DNA of 64,000 bases from contig CBDBIZ010000008.1 of the NCBI GenBank assembly GCA_965206195.1, positions 7,984-71,983 of the forward strand, read 5' to 3'. Source of the DNA: JAAOIF01 sp965206195 (GTDB lineage: Bacteria > Pseudomonadota > Gammaproteobacteria > PS1 > Pseudothioglobaceae). Made by a program: the position numbers and the translations under genes. This document shows, piece by piece, positions 45,677 to 54,208 of this stretch; the stretch's first letter is position 1, and every line of letters starts with the position of its first letter. Under the pieces are notes generated by a model. That model made no database searches. It saw only the letters and a program-made list of their open reading frames with translations, and had not been told where the DNA came from.

Positions 45677-46064
45677 ATCATTAGAAGAGACCCACTTATT
45701 TGTATGGGTGAGTGTAAATGTTCTTTTTTTCTTTTTTCTAGTATTTATCATCCTGATACGGGTAAAAGGGTGGGCTAAAAAACGCAACTCGTTAACAGGC
45801 TATAGAACAATCATGTCTTTTCGGAGTGAAAAAGTTTGGAATTATACTAACAACATTTTTTTTAAACTATTCTTTTATTTAAACTCCATCTGTTTAGGTA
45901 TGAATACTATTCATTTTGCAGTTAAAAAGAACTATTTTTTGGCATATAACCTTAGTCTGAAGATATACTTTATCTCCTTAGTAGTTTTAGTATTATTAAT
46001 TGAAATTTTAGCAATTATCAAGTTTAACTGGAAAGGAGAATCAAGGAATTCTAACAATGAGTAA
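45666..46064 (+). CDS. sdpI: SdpI-family immunity protein (operon 2)
   Basis: 132 residues, about three TM helices, with signature GYRTIMSFRSEKVWNYTN. It is placed second in this operon (C-I-A-B) instead of last as in operon 1. It closely resembles the truncated copy at 4456. Confidence 0.86.
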   Translation: MHPKSLEETHLFVWVSVNVLFFFFLVFIILIRVKGWAKKRNSLTGYRTIMSFRSEKVWNYTNNIFFKLFFYLNSICLGMNTIHFAVKKNYFLAYNLSLKIYFISLVVLVLLIEILAIIKFNWKGESRNSNNE

Positions 46065-46605
46065 TTTCAAACAACAAGTATTATTTGTATTATTGATTTT
46101 TATTTATGGTACGTTAATCTTTCTTATTGCTGATGCCTCTTTGGGTTATAATACAATACCTATTAGTAAATCATTCAACAAAATTACATTTGCTATTAGT
46201 CCTCAGGGATGGGGATTTTTTACGAGGAACCCTAAAGAACCACTAATAGACCTATATAAAATCAAAGATGATAAAATTAAAAAAATATCCATTCCTAATG
46301 CCAGTCTAAAATATTTTTGGGGATTCAATCGAGGAATGAGAATAAGTTCTTCACAGATAGCTTATTTTGCGGATCAAATTCCAGAAGATAGGTGGATATA
46401 TGACCCCAGCTATAAAGCAGACTCCATAATTCAGGTTTCCACTCCATTTAATGTACTAAATGATTTTTCATATCCTGTGCATTGTGGAAAACTCCTTCTT
46501 GTTAAAACGCAAAGGATTCCTTGGGCTTGGTCGAAACATAGAGAAAAGATAAAAATGCCTCGTTCAGTGGTAATCATTGATGTAGCGTGTCGTGCTAATG
46601 AATAA
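46057..46605 (+). CDS. sdpA: SdpA-family protein (operon 2)
   Basis: 182 residues, one N-terminal TM helix, then ISPQGWGFFTRNPKEP and RIPWAWSKHREKIKMP, which parallel operon 1. It overlaps sdpI by 8 nt and sdpB by 14 nt. Confidence 0.9.
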   Translation: MSNFKQQVLFVLLIFIYGTLIFLIADASLGYNTIPISKSFNKITFAISPQGWGFFTRNPKEPLIDLYKIKDDKIKKISIPNASLKYFWGFNRGMRISSSQIAYFADQIPEDRWIYDPSYKADSIIQVSTPFNVLNDFSYPVHCGKLLLVKTQRIPWAWSKHREKIKMPRSVVIIDVACRANE

Positions 46606-46948
46606 TTGGAATTCTTATATTCGATTACTGACCATTCAAAATCCATATTCAAGTACTCTAGGACTGGTACGGAGTTTACTTGCATTATCAACTTTACTAA
46701 CTCTTCTTTTCAATGATTCAGGTTCCATTTTTTCATCGCCTCTTTCAACACAAATTTGTACTTCTGGAATTAAAGAATTATCGCTGTATTGTTTGTTTAG
46801 TGGAGGTGATCTTTATATTGCCAGAATAGTATCAATCCTTATTCTTGTACTTGTGATTGTCGGAATTTATCCACGTGTTACTGGTGTTTTACATTGGTGG
46901 GTGAGTTTAAGCTTTTTTATTTCTACTCCTTACGTGGATGGAGGAGAT
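46592..46948 (+). pseudogene. sdpB: SdpB-family protein, truncated by IS3 copy D
   Basis: The first about 119 residues include NPYSSTLGLVRSLLALSTLL and GVLHWWVSLSFFIS...DGGD, matching SdpB at 34607. At 46949 the IS3 element begins and the frame terminates within it. Toxin maturation by this operon is probably lost unless SdpB of operon 1 can substitute. Confidence 0.88.
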
Positions 46949-46978
46949 TGGACTTGCGACAAAAAAGTGGACAAATAG

Positions 46979-47836
46979 TTAAGCGCATTTTGAATAATTG
47001 ATTTTTCCATATTGTTCGGGAGTTTTGTATCCCAGGTATGCGTGTTTTCTTTTTCTATTGTACCATATTTCAATAAACTCGAAGACCTCTCTTCTGGCTT
47101 GTAGTATGGAATTGAACCGAATATGTTTGACCATTTCAGATTTGAGTATTTTAAAGAAATTCTCGGCTACAGCATTGTCCCAACAATTTCCCTTTCGACT
47201 CATACTTTGAATCACTTGATGGTTTTTGAGTTCATTGCTAAAAGCATAAGAGGCATACTGTACGCCTTGATCTGAGTGGAAGATCATCCCGGGTTTGACC
47301 ACCCTGTTTTGTCTGGCCATCTTCCATGCAGCCATTATGGTGACTTGAGTTGTCATGGAGGTGCTGGTTGACCATCCAATAACCTTTCTGTCGAATAAAT
47401 CCATGATAGTGGTCAAATAAACCCATCCCTGATCTGTTGGCAGATACGTGATATCAGACACCCATTTTTGAGAGGGTTCCAAGGCATGGAAGTCCCTGTT
47501 TAGGATATTTTCAGCCACAGGAAAGTTATGCCTGGAGTCTGTTGTAGTTCCTCTGAACTTCTTACATGTAATGCTCTTGAGCCCCTCTGCACGCATGATA
47601 CGAGCTACCCTGGGGCGAGAAACTATCCAGCCAAGATCATGCAACTCATCGGTAATCTTTGGACTCCCATACCTGCCTTTACTACCCTGATATAAATCTT
47701 TGATCTGTCTGGTAACCTCTGTTCTTTCAATGGACCTTCGTGACGGCTCTCGTCCTAGCCACTCATAATAACCACTCCTGCTTACTTTAAAAGCCTGACA
47801 CATCTTCTCAACACCAAATTTGTGGTTGTAATCCAT
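46979..47836 (-). CDS. IS3 transposase OrfB, copy D
   Basis: 285 residues with complete DDE triad. It differs from copies B and C by a few residues (MDYNHKF for MDDNHKF). Confidence 0.95.
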   Translation of the reverse strand: MDYNHKFGVEKMCQAFKVSRSGYYEWLGREPSRRSIERTEVTRQIKDLYQGSKGRYGSPKITDELHDLGWIVSRPRVARIMRAEGLKSITCKKFRGTTTDSRHNFPVAENILNRDFHALEPSQKWVSDITYLPTDQGWVYLTTIMDLFDRKVIGWSTSTSMTTQVTIMAAWKMARQNRVVKPGMIFHSDQGVQYASYAFSNELKNHQVIQSMSRKGNCWDNAVAENFFKILKSEMVKHIRFNSILQARREVFEFIEIWYNRKRKHAYLGYKTPEQYGKINYSKCA

Positions 47837-48150
47837 TATGAATTTGAATATTTGTTGTCTCCCTTGGAGAAGATGCTTATGGCCTTTTTTAGAATCTCTC
47901 GTTCTATTTGGGCATCCTTTAATTCCTTTTTCAGCTTGGCTACCTCTTTCTGTTCAGGGGTCATATTGACATTGCCATGACCAGAAAAACTTCCGGCTCC
48001 AAATTGTTCGTGTTCTCGTTTCCATCTGCAAACCAACTCTGACCGTATCCCTAATTCATCAGCTATTTCCTTAGGGGGCTTACCTCTCAAACACAGATTG
48101 ACTACCATTTCCTTGAACTCTTTATCGAAGTATCTTCTTTCTCTTTTCAT
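47836..48150 (-). CDS. IS3 transposase OrfA, copy D
   Basis: 104 residues, same as copies B and C, with the A_AAA_AAG heptamer for frameshifting into orfB. Confidence 0.93.
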   Translation of the reverse strand: MKRERRYFDKEFKEMVVNLCLRGKPPKEIADELGIRSELVCRWKREHEQFGAGSFSGHGNVNMTPEQKEVAKLKKELKDAQIEREILKKAISIFSKGDNKYSNS

Positions 48151-48238
48151 ATACAGTAAATTTAGCTTTAACGAGCTTAACTTACTGTCCAGTCAAATGT
48201 AGCAGCTCCATATCTTAGAAACCTTATTTGCGATAATA

Positions 48239-49774
48239 ATGAAATTAAGAACTGTAAACCCGCATAGGTTCATCGCCTTGGCTACTTTGATTCTAGGAAT
48301 CACATCCTGTCAAAAAGATACGGAAGTTTTGGAAAGTGATTTTGAACCCCAAGAAACTTTCTCTGAAACTAACGGTCCAATAAAGTTGGGTAATAAACTG
48401 GAGAACCCCTACTCCATAGAAAACATGAGAGTGGCCTATAAAAATCTCAAAGAATCAAGTTCAGGTCGCATTGTCAATGAAACTGAGTTACAAGCATCAC
48501 ACCTCTACCTTAGGTTTTTACCTGAATCTGATTATCAACTGGATTTTTTAAACGAAGATACCTCTTTAGTTTTCTTTGATTACCCCTTAGATTATGAATT
48601 TGAGGAATTAGGCGATTATTATCACGACCCTTCTATTCCTGATTCACTACCCACTTGGCAGTATACTGTTGTTCCGATTGATTATAAACTTCCAAATGTA
48701 TATTTCGAGCTTTTGGACTCAGCCTACATTCCACCTGTTGATGAAGCAGAAGAAAACACCAACGGAAGAAGCTCAAATTATGACTTTGAATTCCTAAACC
48801 TTTTAGAAGAGGAGGCTTTCACAATTACAGGAAATGGATCAAACTCCGCAAACGCGCGAAACTGTAAAAACTACAAACCTTCGGGATACATACGTATTGG
48901 CCAGACAGGTGCCTATAGCCTACCTCTCAAAGGTGTAGAAGTGAGATGTCAAAATTTTCTTAAGATTAAAAACACCTTTACGAATGATGTTGGTTATTAT
49001 TATATCAACAAAAAGTTTAGGAGAAGTGCAAGAAGGAGTGTTATTTTCAGTAGATACGAGTTCGAGATAAAAGACGGATGGCTTAGTAAAGCCAAGTACG
49101 TTAGAGGAGAGAAATGTGGAAGTTGGAGTGTTACTTTTGATGTAAACTCAAAATATGCTTATTACTCTCATATATTTCGTGCGGCTTTTCGATATTATTA
49201 TCAGGATATTCTTGGACTAAGAAGGCCTCCTAAAAACGGCGTTTTAAAAACGAAGATGGGTATTCGTGCACATAGTGGTAATGGTGATGGATCTGTAGGC
49301 AGTCATGCCGCACATAAACGGTTTTTGGGAAATCAAATATCCATTTGGACAAGGACAAGGACACCTTCATATACCTATGGAACAACCATACATGAACTAG
49401 CTCATGCTGCGCACTGGGCAATGGATAAGAGCAATTATAACAAAGGCCATGATATAGTTGTAGAATCTTGGGCTAATGGAGTTGAATGGGCATTAACTAC
49501 AATGGAATATTCGCCATACTATGGAACGGTTACAGAAAATGGCAAGTACACAAACGTAGTAATTGACATGATTGATGGATTTTCATCTTCTAATCATAAT
49601 GATGGATTTGAAGATGCTAAGAAGGACAATGTCACGGGCTATTCGATAAGAGAAATTGAAGATGCCTTAAAAGGTCAGAAAACTTGGAATGGTTGGAAAA
49701 ATAATATTAAAAACAAATATCCTAACAATGCTACTAAAAACAATTTGGATGTCCTCTTCAACGCTTGGCTTTAG
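48239..49774 (+). CDS. Lipoprotein zinc metallopeptidase (HELAH type)
   Basis: 511 residues. A lipoprotein signal with Cys in GITSCQ is followed by LGNKLENPYSIENMRVAYKN and a regulatory-like domain (LKGVEVRCQNFLKIKNTF). The zinc site is TTIHELAHAAHW (first His about 385), then ESWANGVEWALTTM. The C-terminus is YSIREIEDALK...NNLDVLFNAWL. All blocks are intact, so it is likely functional. The 5' part of its cassette was lost at IS3 copy D; the start codon is 28 nt from the IS, so any promoter must lie in that short space or in the IS. Confidence 0.82.
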   Translation: MKLRTVNPHRFIALATLILGITSCQKDTEVLESDFEPQETFSETNGPIKLGNKLENPYSIENMRVAYKNLKESSSGRIVNETELQASHLYLRFLPESDYQLDFLNEDTSLVFFDYPLDYEFEELGDYYHDPSIPDSLPTWQYTVVPIDYKLPNVYFELLDSAYIPPVDEAEENTNGRSSNYDFEFLNLLEEEAFTITGNGSNSANARNCKNYKPSGYIRIGQTGAYSLPLKGVEVRCQNFLKIKNTFTNDVGYYYINKKFRRSARRSVIFSRYEFEIKDGWLSKAKYVRGEKCGSWSVTFDVNSKYAYYSHIFRAAFRYYYQDILGLRRPPKNGVLKTKMGIRAHSGNGDGSVGSHAAHKRFLGNQISIWTRTRTPSYTYGTTIHELAHAAHWAMDKSNYNKGHDIVVESWANGVEWALTTMEYSPYYGTVTENGKYTNVVIDMIDGFSSSNHNDGFEDAKKDNVTGYSIREIEDALKGQKTWNGWKNNIKNKYPNNATKNNLDVLFNAWL

Positions 49775-50213
49775 TATGGCATTTGCTATACTGACATTCT
49801 GTGTTTCTTGTAATGAAACAGAAGAATACCGCATATATGGTGATTTTAAATACGTAAATGAAACAAATCATGAAATTTCATTGAACTATTTAGCATATGA
49901 TAGCAGCGATGTATTTGAGATCACAACGATTCCTTCTGGTGAGTCCATGGTGATTGAAGCAATAGCTCCTTCAGAAAAAAATGAGAAGAATCTGGACAAC
50001 TGTGATTGTCAAAAATTGCTAATGGATTTGATTGGATATGACTATCCGAATCTCATCATTTTCGACAATGAACTCTGTAATTACTTTGAAATAAATAAAA
50101 GCTATCTCTACAACTTGGATTCATATGAGCAAACTCAGATTAGCCAAAGAAATTTTCAATTTACCTATAGGTTTACTGAAAAAGATTATGATAAGGCCGT
50201 GGAATGCAATTAG
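49749..50213 (+). CDS. Small lipoprotein overlapping the metallopeptidase
   Basis: 154 residues from ATG 49749, overlapping the peptidase by 26 nt. Signal peptide with Cys in TFCVSC, body FKYVNETNHEISLNY, end FQFTYRFTEKDYDKAVECN. Same arrangement and end motif as 17972 and 36727. Confidence 0.72.
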   Translation: MSSSTLGFSMAFAILTFCVSCNETEEYRIYGDFKYVNETNHEISLNYLAYDSSDVFEITTIPSGESMVIEAIAPSEKNEKNLDNCDCQKLLMDLIGYDYPNLIIFDNELCNYFEINKSYLYNLDSYEQTQISQRNFQFTYRFTEKDYDKAVECN

Positions 50214-50219
50214 GACTTT

Positions 50220-50335
50220 CGCTAACAATCGATAAAATGAATTGCGCCTATTTTCTTCGTAGAAAGGCAAGAAGAGAATTGAAACTACGGAATCTTGGAG
50301 AGAGTAGGCGCACTCATTTTATCTGAGCGTTAGCG
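50220..50335 (+). other. attC-like site, type b (116 nt)
   Basis: CGCTAAC...GTTAGCG. Arms GATAAAATGAATTGCGCC and GGCGCACTCATTTTATC. Confidence 0.88.
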
Positions 50336-50392
50336 AGCACTGCGGTATCTAAAAAACAAGCAGCATGGATTACAATGTACTACTACCTATTT

Positions 50393-50690
50393 TTAGACCA
50401 TTGTAAGCTGTTTGTTAATTATTTTCACGCAGTACCTCTCAATAGCATCTTGAAGTGCTTCGGTCTGCGTGTTTTTATCCAAACTGTTGGACAATTTCCA
50501 ACCGACTATGAATCTACTGTAAACATCTATGATGGCAGTCAGATACATGAAGCCTTTTTTCATGGCTACATAGGTAATATCAATAGCCCATACCTGGTTG
50601 GGACGGACAATCTCCAAGTTCCGCAATAGATATTTGTGTACATACCTGGCTTTACTCAGCTTACTGAGATTCTTTTTGGGGTAAATAGTC
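50393..50690 (-). pseudogene. Fragment of a different IS3-family OrfB
   Basis: On the minus strand the frame reads YPKKNLSKLSKARYVHKYLL and continues VRPNQVWAIDITYVAMKKG and FIVGWKLSNSLDKNTQTEAL. This is part of an IS3/IS150-type integrase core unlike the four full copies. The first Asp motif (AIDITY) is kept; the rest is gone. It was inserted in a cassette starting GTTAGCGAGC. Confidence 0.85.
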
Positions 50691-50708
50691 GACCCTTAAA
50701 AAGGGTTT

Positions 50709-52094
50709 TCAGGCTTGAATATTTACAATCTGGATTTTTCTGTTGTACAACACTAACATGCTCTTTATTTTGGATCTGGTTATTTTTAGCCAAAAAGCTT
50801 TCTCTTTAAGCTTTTTCATTAATTTTTTGTAGTTAAACCCTGCTGCTGCCAGCATAAAGTTGATACTATCCCCTAATTGTCCCTTCAGGAAGTTCCTTGC
50901 TACTCTGTGATCTGCTTTAAGGTGTCCTATGATAGGTTCTATGGCAGCTCTTCTTCTAAAATGTTTCCGTTTTTTGCGTTTCTGATAAAGGGTATCTCTC
51001 TTTAAGGGTGGTTTTGGAATATTTATTTGGGTATTTCCTACTACTTGTTTGCCCTTGTAACCTCTATCAACACTTGCTGTTTTGGGGGTTTTACCTGTTA
51101 GCTGTTTGGTTTGTATCAATACATCTTCTAAGGTATGACCATCATAAACATTTGTCTTAAAAGTCATAGCCCCTACGATAATGCCACTCTTTTGGGTCAG
51201 TACCACAGAGGCTTTACAGCCATATTCATATTTCTTATGGGCTTTACCTTTGCTCATACAATAGACTTCTGGCTCATGAAGACTGTAAATCTTGTTCTTG
51301 CTATTTCTCTGTTGGGCGAGTACTTTTTTAAAGAGTTCCAAATCACTAATACAGGCTTCATCGGGCAATTTACGTTCTAATTCCCTTACCAGTCGACCAG
51401 CAATGGTTCTGAGTTTTCGTTGGGCGGCATTCGCTTTTTTTCTACGTTTGGGGTGGGTGGCGTTATAGGTGTCTCTTACCAATTGCTTTGAGGTTCGCTT
51501 GTAGCTCCTGCGTAAAGTGATCCCTTGTTTGTTGGCTATTTTTACACATTTATCAATAATCTTTTTATGTTGCTTTGCATCGGTGGGATAGGTTATATTC
51601 TTCTCCTGAACGGTACTATCGATGCTTACATTAATTTCTTGACCTTCCTTACCGTGTTTGACTATCGAATGTTGCAATATCTTCTCTACTCCTTGCTGAC
51701 CTATACGCTTGCGAAAGAAAACCAAATCACTGGCTGCACAGGGTTGGCCCCACTGTTGGATACTGGCTCCAGAAAAGTATTGATAGTAGACGTTCATTTC
51801 CCAGTGTTTTTCTACTAAATCTTCATCTGATAGGCTGTACATGGCTTTTAGGATCAATAAGGAACTCATCAAACGTATGCTGTGAGCTGGACGGCCTTTC
51901 TTTGAATACAGGTCTCCAAATTCTTGTTCAAAATATTGCCAGTCCATTTGCTCTGTGAGAAGGTAAAGCTCGTTCCTGGGGTTGAGTTGTTCTTTTAACC
52001 CGGATTTGTCATTAGGAATCGTAATGAGGACATAAATCACAATAAAACAGGCACTTATGTCGAGAGGCATAGCACCGCTATGGTGATTCGACAA
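50709..52094 (-). CDS. IS5-family transposase with MITE-derived N-terminus
   Basis: 461 residues. From about residue 35 onward it matches IS5-type transposases: NPRNELYLLTEQMDWQYFE, GRPAHSIRLMSSLLILK, a DDE core (VSIDSTVQEKNITYPTD, ASVDRGYKGKQVV), and RRRAAIEPIIGHLKADH with the catalytic Glu. The first about 34 residues are encoded by a MITE-like repeat, so the native start was displaced. Translation could begin in the MITE or at an internal start. A hairpin CCCTT-AAA-AAGGG-TTTT at 50696 follows the stop. Confidence 0.85.
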   Translation of the reverse strand: MSNHHSGAMPLDISACFIVIYVLITIPNDKSGLKEQLNPRNELYLLTEQMDWQYFEQEFGDLYSKKGRPAHSIRLMSSLLILKAMYSLSDEDLVEKHWEMNVYYQYFSGASIQQWGQPCAASDLVFFRKRIGQQGVEKILQHSIVKHGKEGQEINVSIDSTVQEKNITYPTDAKQHKKIIDKCVKIANKQGITLRRSYKRTSKQLVRDTYNATHPKRRKKANAAQRKLRTIAGRLVRELERKLPDEACISDLELFKKVLAQQRNSKNKIYSLHEPEVYCMSKGKAHKKYEYGCKASVVLTQKSGIIVGAMTFKTNVYDGHTLEDVLIQTKQLTGKTPKTASVDRGYKGKQVVGNTQINIPKPPLKRDTLYQKRKKRKHFRRRAAIEPIIGHLKADHRVARNFLKGQLGDSINFMLAAAGFNYKKLMKKLKEKAFWLKITRSKIKSMLVLYNRKIQIVNIQA

Positions 52095-52167
52095 GTCTGT
52101 GTTAAGTGTCTGTTTTGAAGTGATTTATGGACGTAATAGGTTTTCTAATGACAATTCCGGGTTTAAA
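51994..52167 (+). repeat. MITE-like repeat, copy 4
   Basis: Both inverted ends are present, flanked by TTTAA on each side. It inserted at the 5' end of the IS5-type transposase and fused in frame with it. Orientation is opposite to copies 1-3. Confidence 0.88.
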
Positions 52168-52192
52168 CTGGGAGCTAAAAAATTAAGTTGAT

Positions 52193-52633
52193 TTGTTGGT
52201 TTTTTCTTTGCGCGCATTTGACCAGGTTTTAGGCTACAAGTTAACAAAACATGGTCTTTTTTGCAATGAAAATAACACCTTTTTATCATTCAACTATTTG
52301 GTAATCAATTATTTATATTATTTTTTAAGGCTCACCTACATATGGGACAAATCGGGAGGAGAGAAAAAAGAAGATCATAAATCTAGATGGAAATATACCG
52401 CACTATTCGAAGACCTTGCAGATGACAACAATCAATTAATAACACGTGGAGGAAATAGACCAAATGACAATGTAGAAGGCTATACCACCCGCCAAATGCA
52501 GGAGGCTGTCCGAAAATCAAGAACGCTGGATCAGTTAGAAAGCGAACTGTGGAAGGTAAATAATCCTACCAAAGAACATTTGGGTGAACTTTTTGATTTC
52601 TATAAACGTGTCGAGGACACCCGTAAACAATGA
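52193..52633 (+). pseudogene. Metallopeptidase remnant (C-terminal)
   Basis: Only from about 52388 is the frame recognisable: YTALFEDLADDNNQLITRGG, YTTRQMQEAVRKSRTLDQL and LGELFDFYKR. These parallel the end of the peptidase at 41418 (YTQVFVDLMDDYNQLDVRGG, YTFAQIQQAVKKSSRL, LDDLFDFYL). The zinc site and everything before it are missing, removed by the IS/MITE cluster. The first 60 codons are junk. Confidence 0.82.
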
Positions 52634-53176
52634 TGCTTATGAAAAAGGTGAGTCTTTTAACTTTGATCTGTTTCATTTTTCTCACGGGGTGTACTGACAG
52701 AGGTACAACACCTTCCAGTACAAAGATTACTCGTATCATCAAGAATGAAAGTGATTATCCGGTACTTATTAAGAGTTATTTTAACCAACCAGACCCTCCA
52801 CTTGATACGGTGGCTGAGATTAACCTAAATACGGGAGAAAGTCATTCGGCTACTGGGTTTTACGTAAGCGGTCCTCTTACCTCATCAAGAGTTGAAGAGG
52901 GACTAATAGAAACGTTAGTTTCTGTGGATTCCGTGGTAGTGGTTTTTGATAATGAAAAATACCAGGTTCATTGTCTTGTTTTAAACCCTAATTGTAATGT
53001 AGACAAATTGGATAGAAAAATTATTTTGTCAGACCCTTCGACAAATGATTTAGAACATCTTGGTTATGACCTAGAAAAAAATGGGGGGAAATAACAGAGA
53101 ATGGATTTACACTATAACCAATGAAGACTATGAAAATGCCGTAGACTGTAATGGACATCCAAGATGTGGTGAGTAA
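52630..53176 (+). pseudogene. Small lipoprotein partner, frameshifted at a G6 run
   Basis: A lipoprotein signal (KKVSLLTLICFIFLTGC) is followed by TRIIKNESDYPVLIKSYF. At 53083-53088 a run of six G leads to a stop at 53094. With five G the frame continues NNREWIYTITNEDYENAVDC to TAA at 53176, which restores the family end motif. It is a pseudogene, a phase-variable gene or a sequencing error. It overlaps the peptidase remnant by 4 nt (ATGA). Confidence 0.8.
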
Positions 53177-53180
53177 AAGC

Positions 53181-53296
53181 TACTAACAATAGATAAAAAT
53201 GAATGCGCTTACGTTCTTCGCAAAAGGCAAGAAGTCAATCCGAAACTTCTGAGCCTTTGGAAGGGGTAGGTGCATTCATTTATAAAAACGTTAGAA
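53181..53296 (+). other. attC-like site, type b (116 nt)
   Basis: TACTAAC...GTTAGAA. Arms GATAAAAATGAATGCGC and TGCATTCATTTATAA are less complementary than in other type b sites. Confidence 0.82.
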
Positions 53297-53353
53297 TCAA
53301 TGTTCTAATTTTTCGTTAGCTTTAATCTTTATTTAATCAAAACAAAACTCACA

Positions 53354-53758
53354 ATGAAAAAACGTATTCACTTATTTGTAAAACAATCATTCGGACTCAT
53401 AATGGGTCTTTTTATTTTTATCTCTTGCCAACAAATTAGTGACATCCTTCCTACTGATCCTTCATCCGAATTTCAACGAGATGGATCACCGATGATCCTC
53501 GGCAAACAACTTGAGAACCCCTACTCAGTGGAAAACATGAAGAAGGCACTAGAAACTAATGTTTGTTATACGACTAGCATCACACCAAGAAATCTGAATG
53601 AGTTTCCGCAGGATCGAGTATCCGGATACACTATAGCTCAGATTGAGCAGGGATTAAGGGGAGCAAGATCTTGGGATCAATGGAGAGACAACATGATTAT
53701 TAGGCATTCAAATGCCACTGAAAATAGATTAAACGAGTTATTTGCTAATTGGTATTAA
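53354..53758 (+). pseudogene. Metallopeptidase with large internal deletion
   Basis: 134 residues. The N-terminal part has a lipoprotein signal (Cys in FIFISC) and LGKQLENPYSVENMKKALE, as in 16396. It then jumps directly to the family's C-terminus (RVSGYTIAQIEQGLRGARSW, ENRLNELFANWY). The zinc site and about 380 residues are gone but the frame is preserved. It might still give a short lipoprotein. Confidence 0.82.
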
Positions 53759-53778
53759 TATGAGACTCTTTATCTTTA

Positions 53779-54189
53779 TTGATGACCCTTCAGGCACTTA
53801 TTTTATTGAATTCGTGCGATGGAGGAAAGAAAGCATTCTCAAAGTATGAGATTTTAAATGATACTGATCATAAAATAGTTTTAAAGTCTTATGATAGATC
53901 AAATAGTAATCTTCAAAAAACAATACAAATGGCTAACAAAGGCGACAGTTGGGAATCAGAAAGGTTTCAGACTTCTGAACCTGGTGGAGGTATTTTGTCA
54001 CCAGACAAAGTTCTGAAAGGAGACTCAATTCGAATTGAATTTGATGCTGAAAGGTTAATTATTTATATAGGTGAATATTCTGAAAGAAATATTTTATATG
54101 AAGAGAATTTTAAGATACACGTTCAAGATGAAGAAAATACTATAAGAAGATTTACATTCACTGAGCAAGATTATGAAAAGGCTGAATAA
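53779..54189 (+). CDS. Small lipoprotein partner of the deleted peptidase
   Basis: 136 residues. Start TTG 53779 or ATG 53782 gives a short hydrophobic signal ending LILLNSC. The body has YEILNDTDHKIVLKSY and the end RRFTFTEQDYEKAE, matching the partner family. It lies 20 nt after the remnant's stop. An alternative ATG at 53760 is in another frame. Confidence 0.65.
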   Translation: MMTLQALILLNSCDGGKKAFSKYEILNDTDHKIVLKSYDRSNSNLQKTIQMANKGDSWESERFQTSEPGGGILSPDKVLKGDSIRIEFDAERLIIYIGEYSERNILYEENFKIHVQDEENTIRRFTFTEQDYEKAE

Positions 54190-54208
54190 AAATTGGAAGT
54201 AACACTTT

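Larger units (their letters stand above)
46949..48210 (-). mobile_element. IS3-family element, copy D
   Basis: 1262 bp, intact ends and orfs. Left flank (GAGAT) is sdpB, right flank (TATCTTAG) is the upstream part of another cassette. No target duplication, so it is a recombination junction which removed the rest of sdpB, an attC and the next cassette start. Confidence 0.93.

Noticed and set aside
50709..52167. MITE as the internally deleted form of the IS5 element next to it
   Set aside because: The MITE is complete with both ends on one side of the transposase, and no CCCGGAATTGTC end is present on the other side near 50690.
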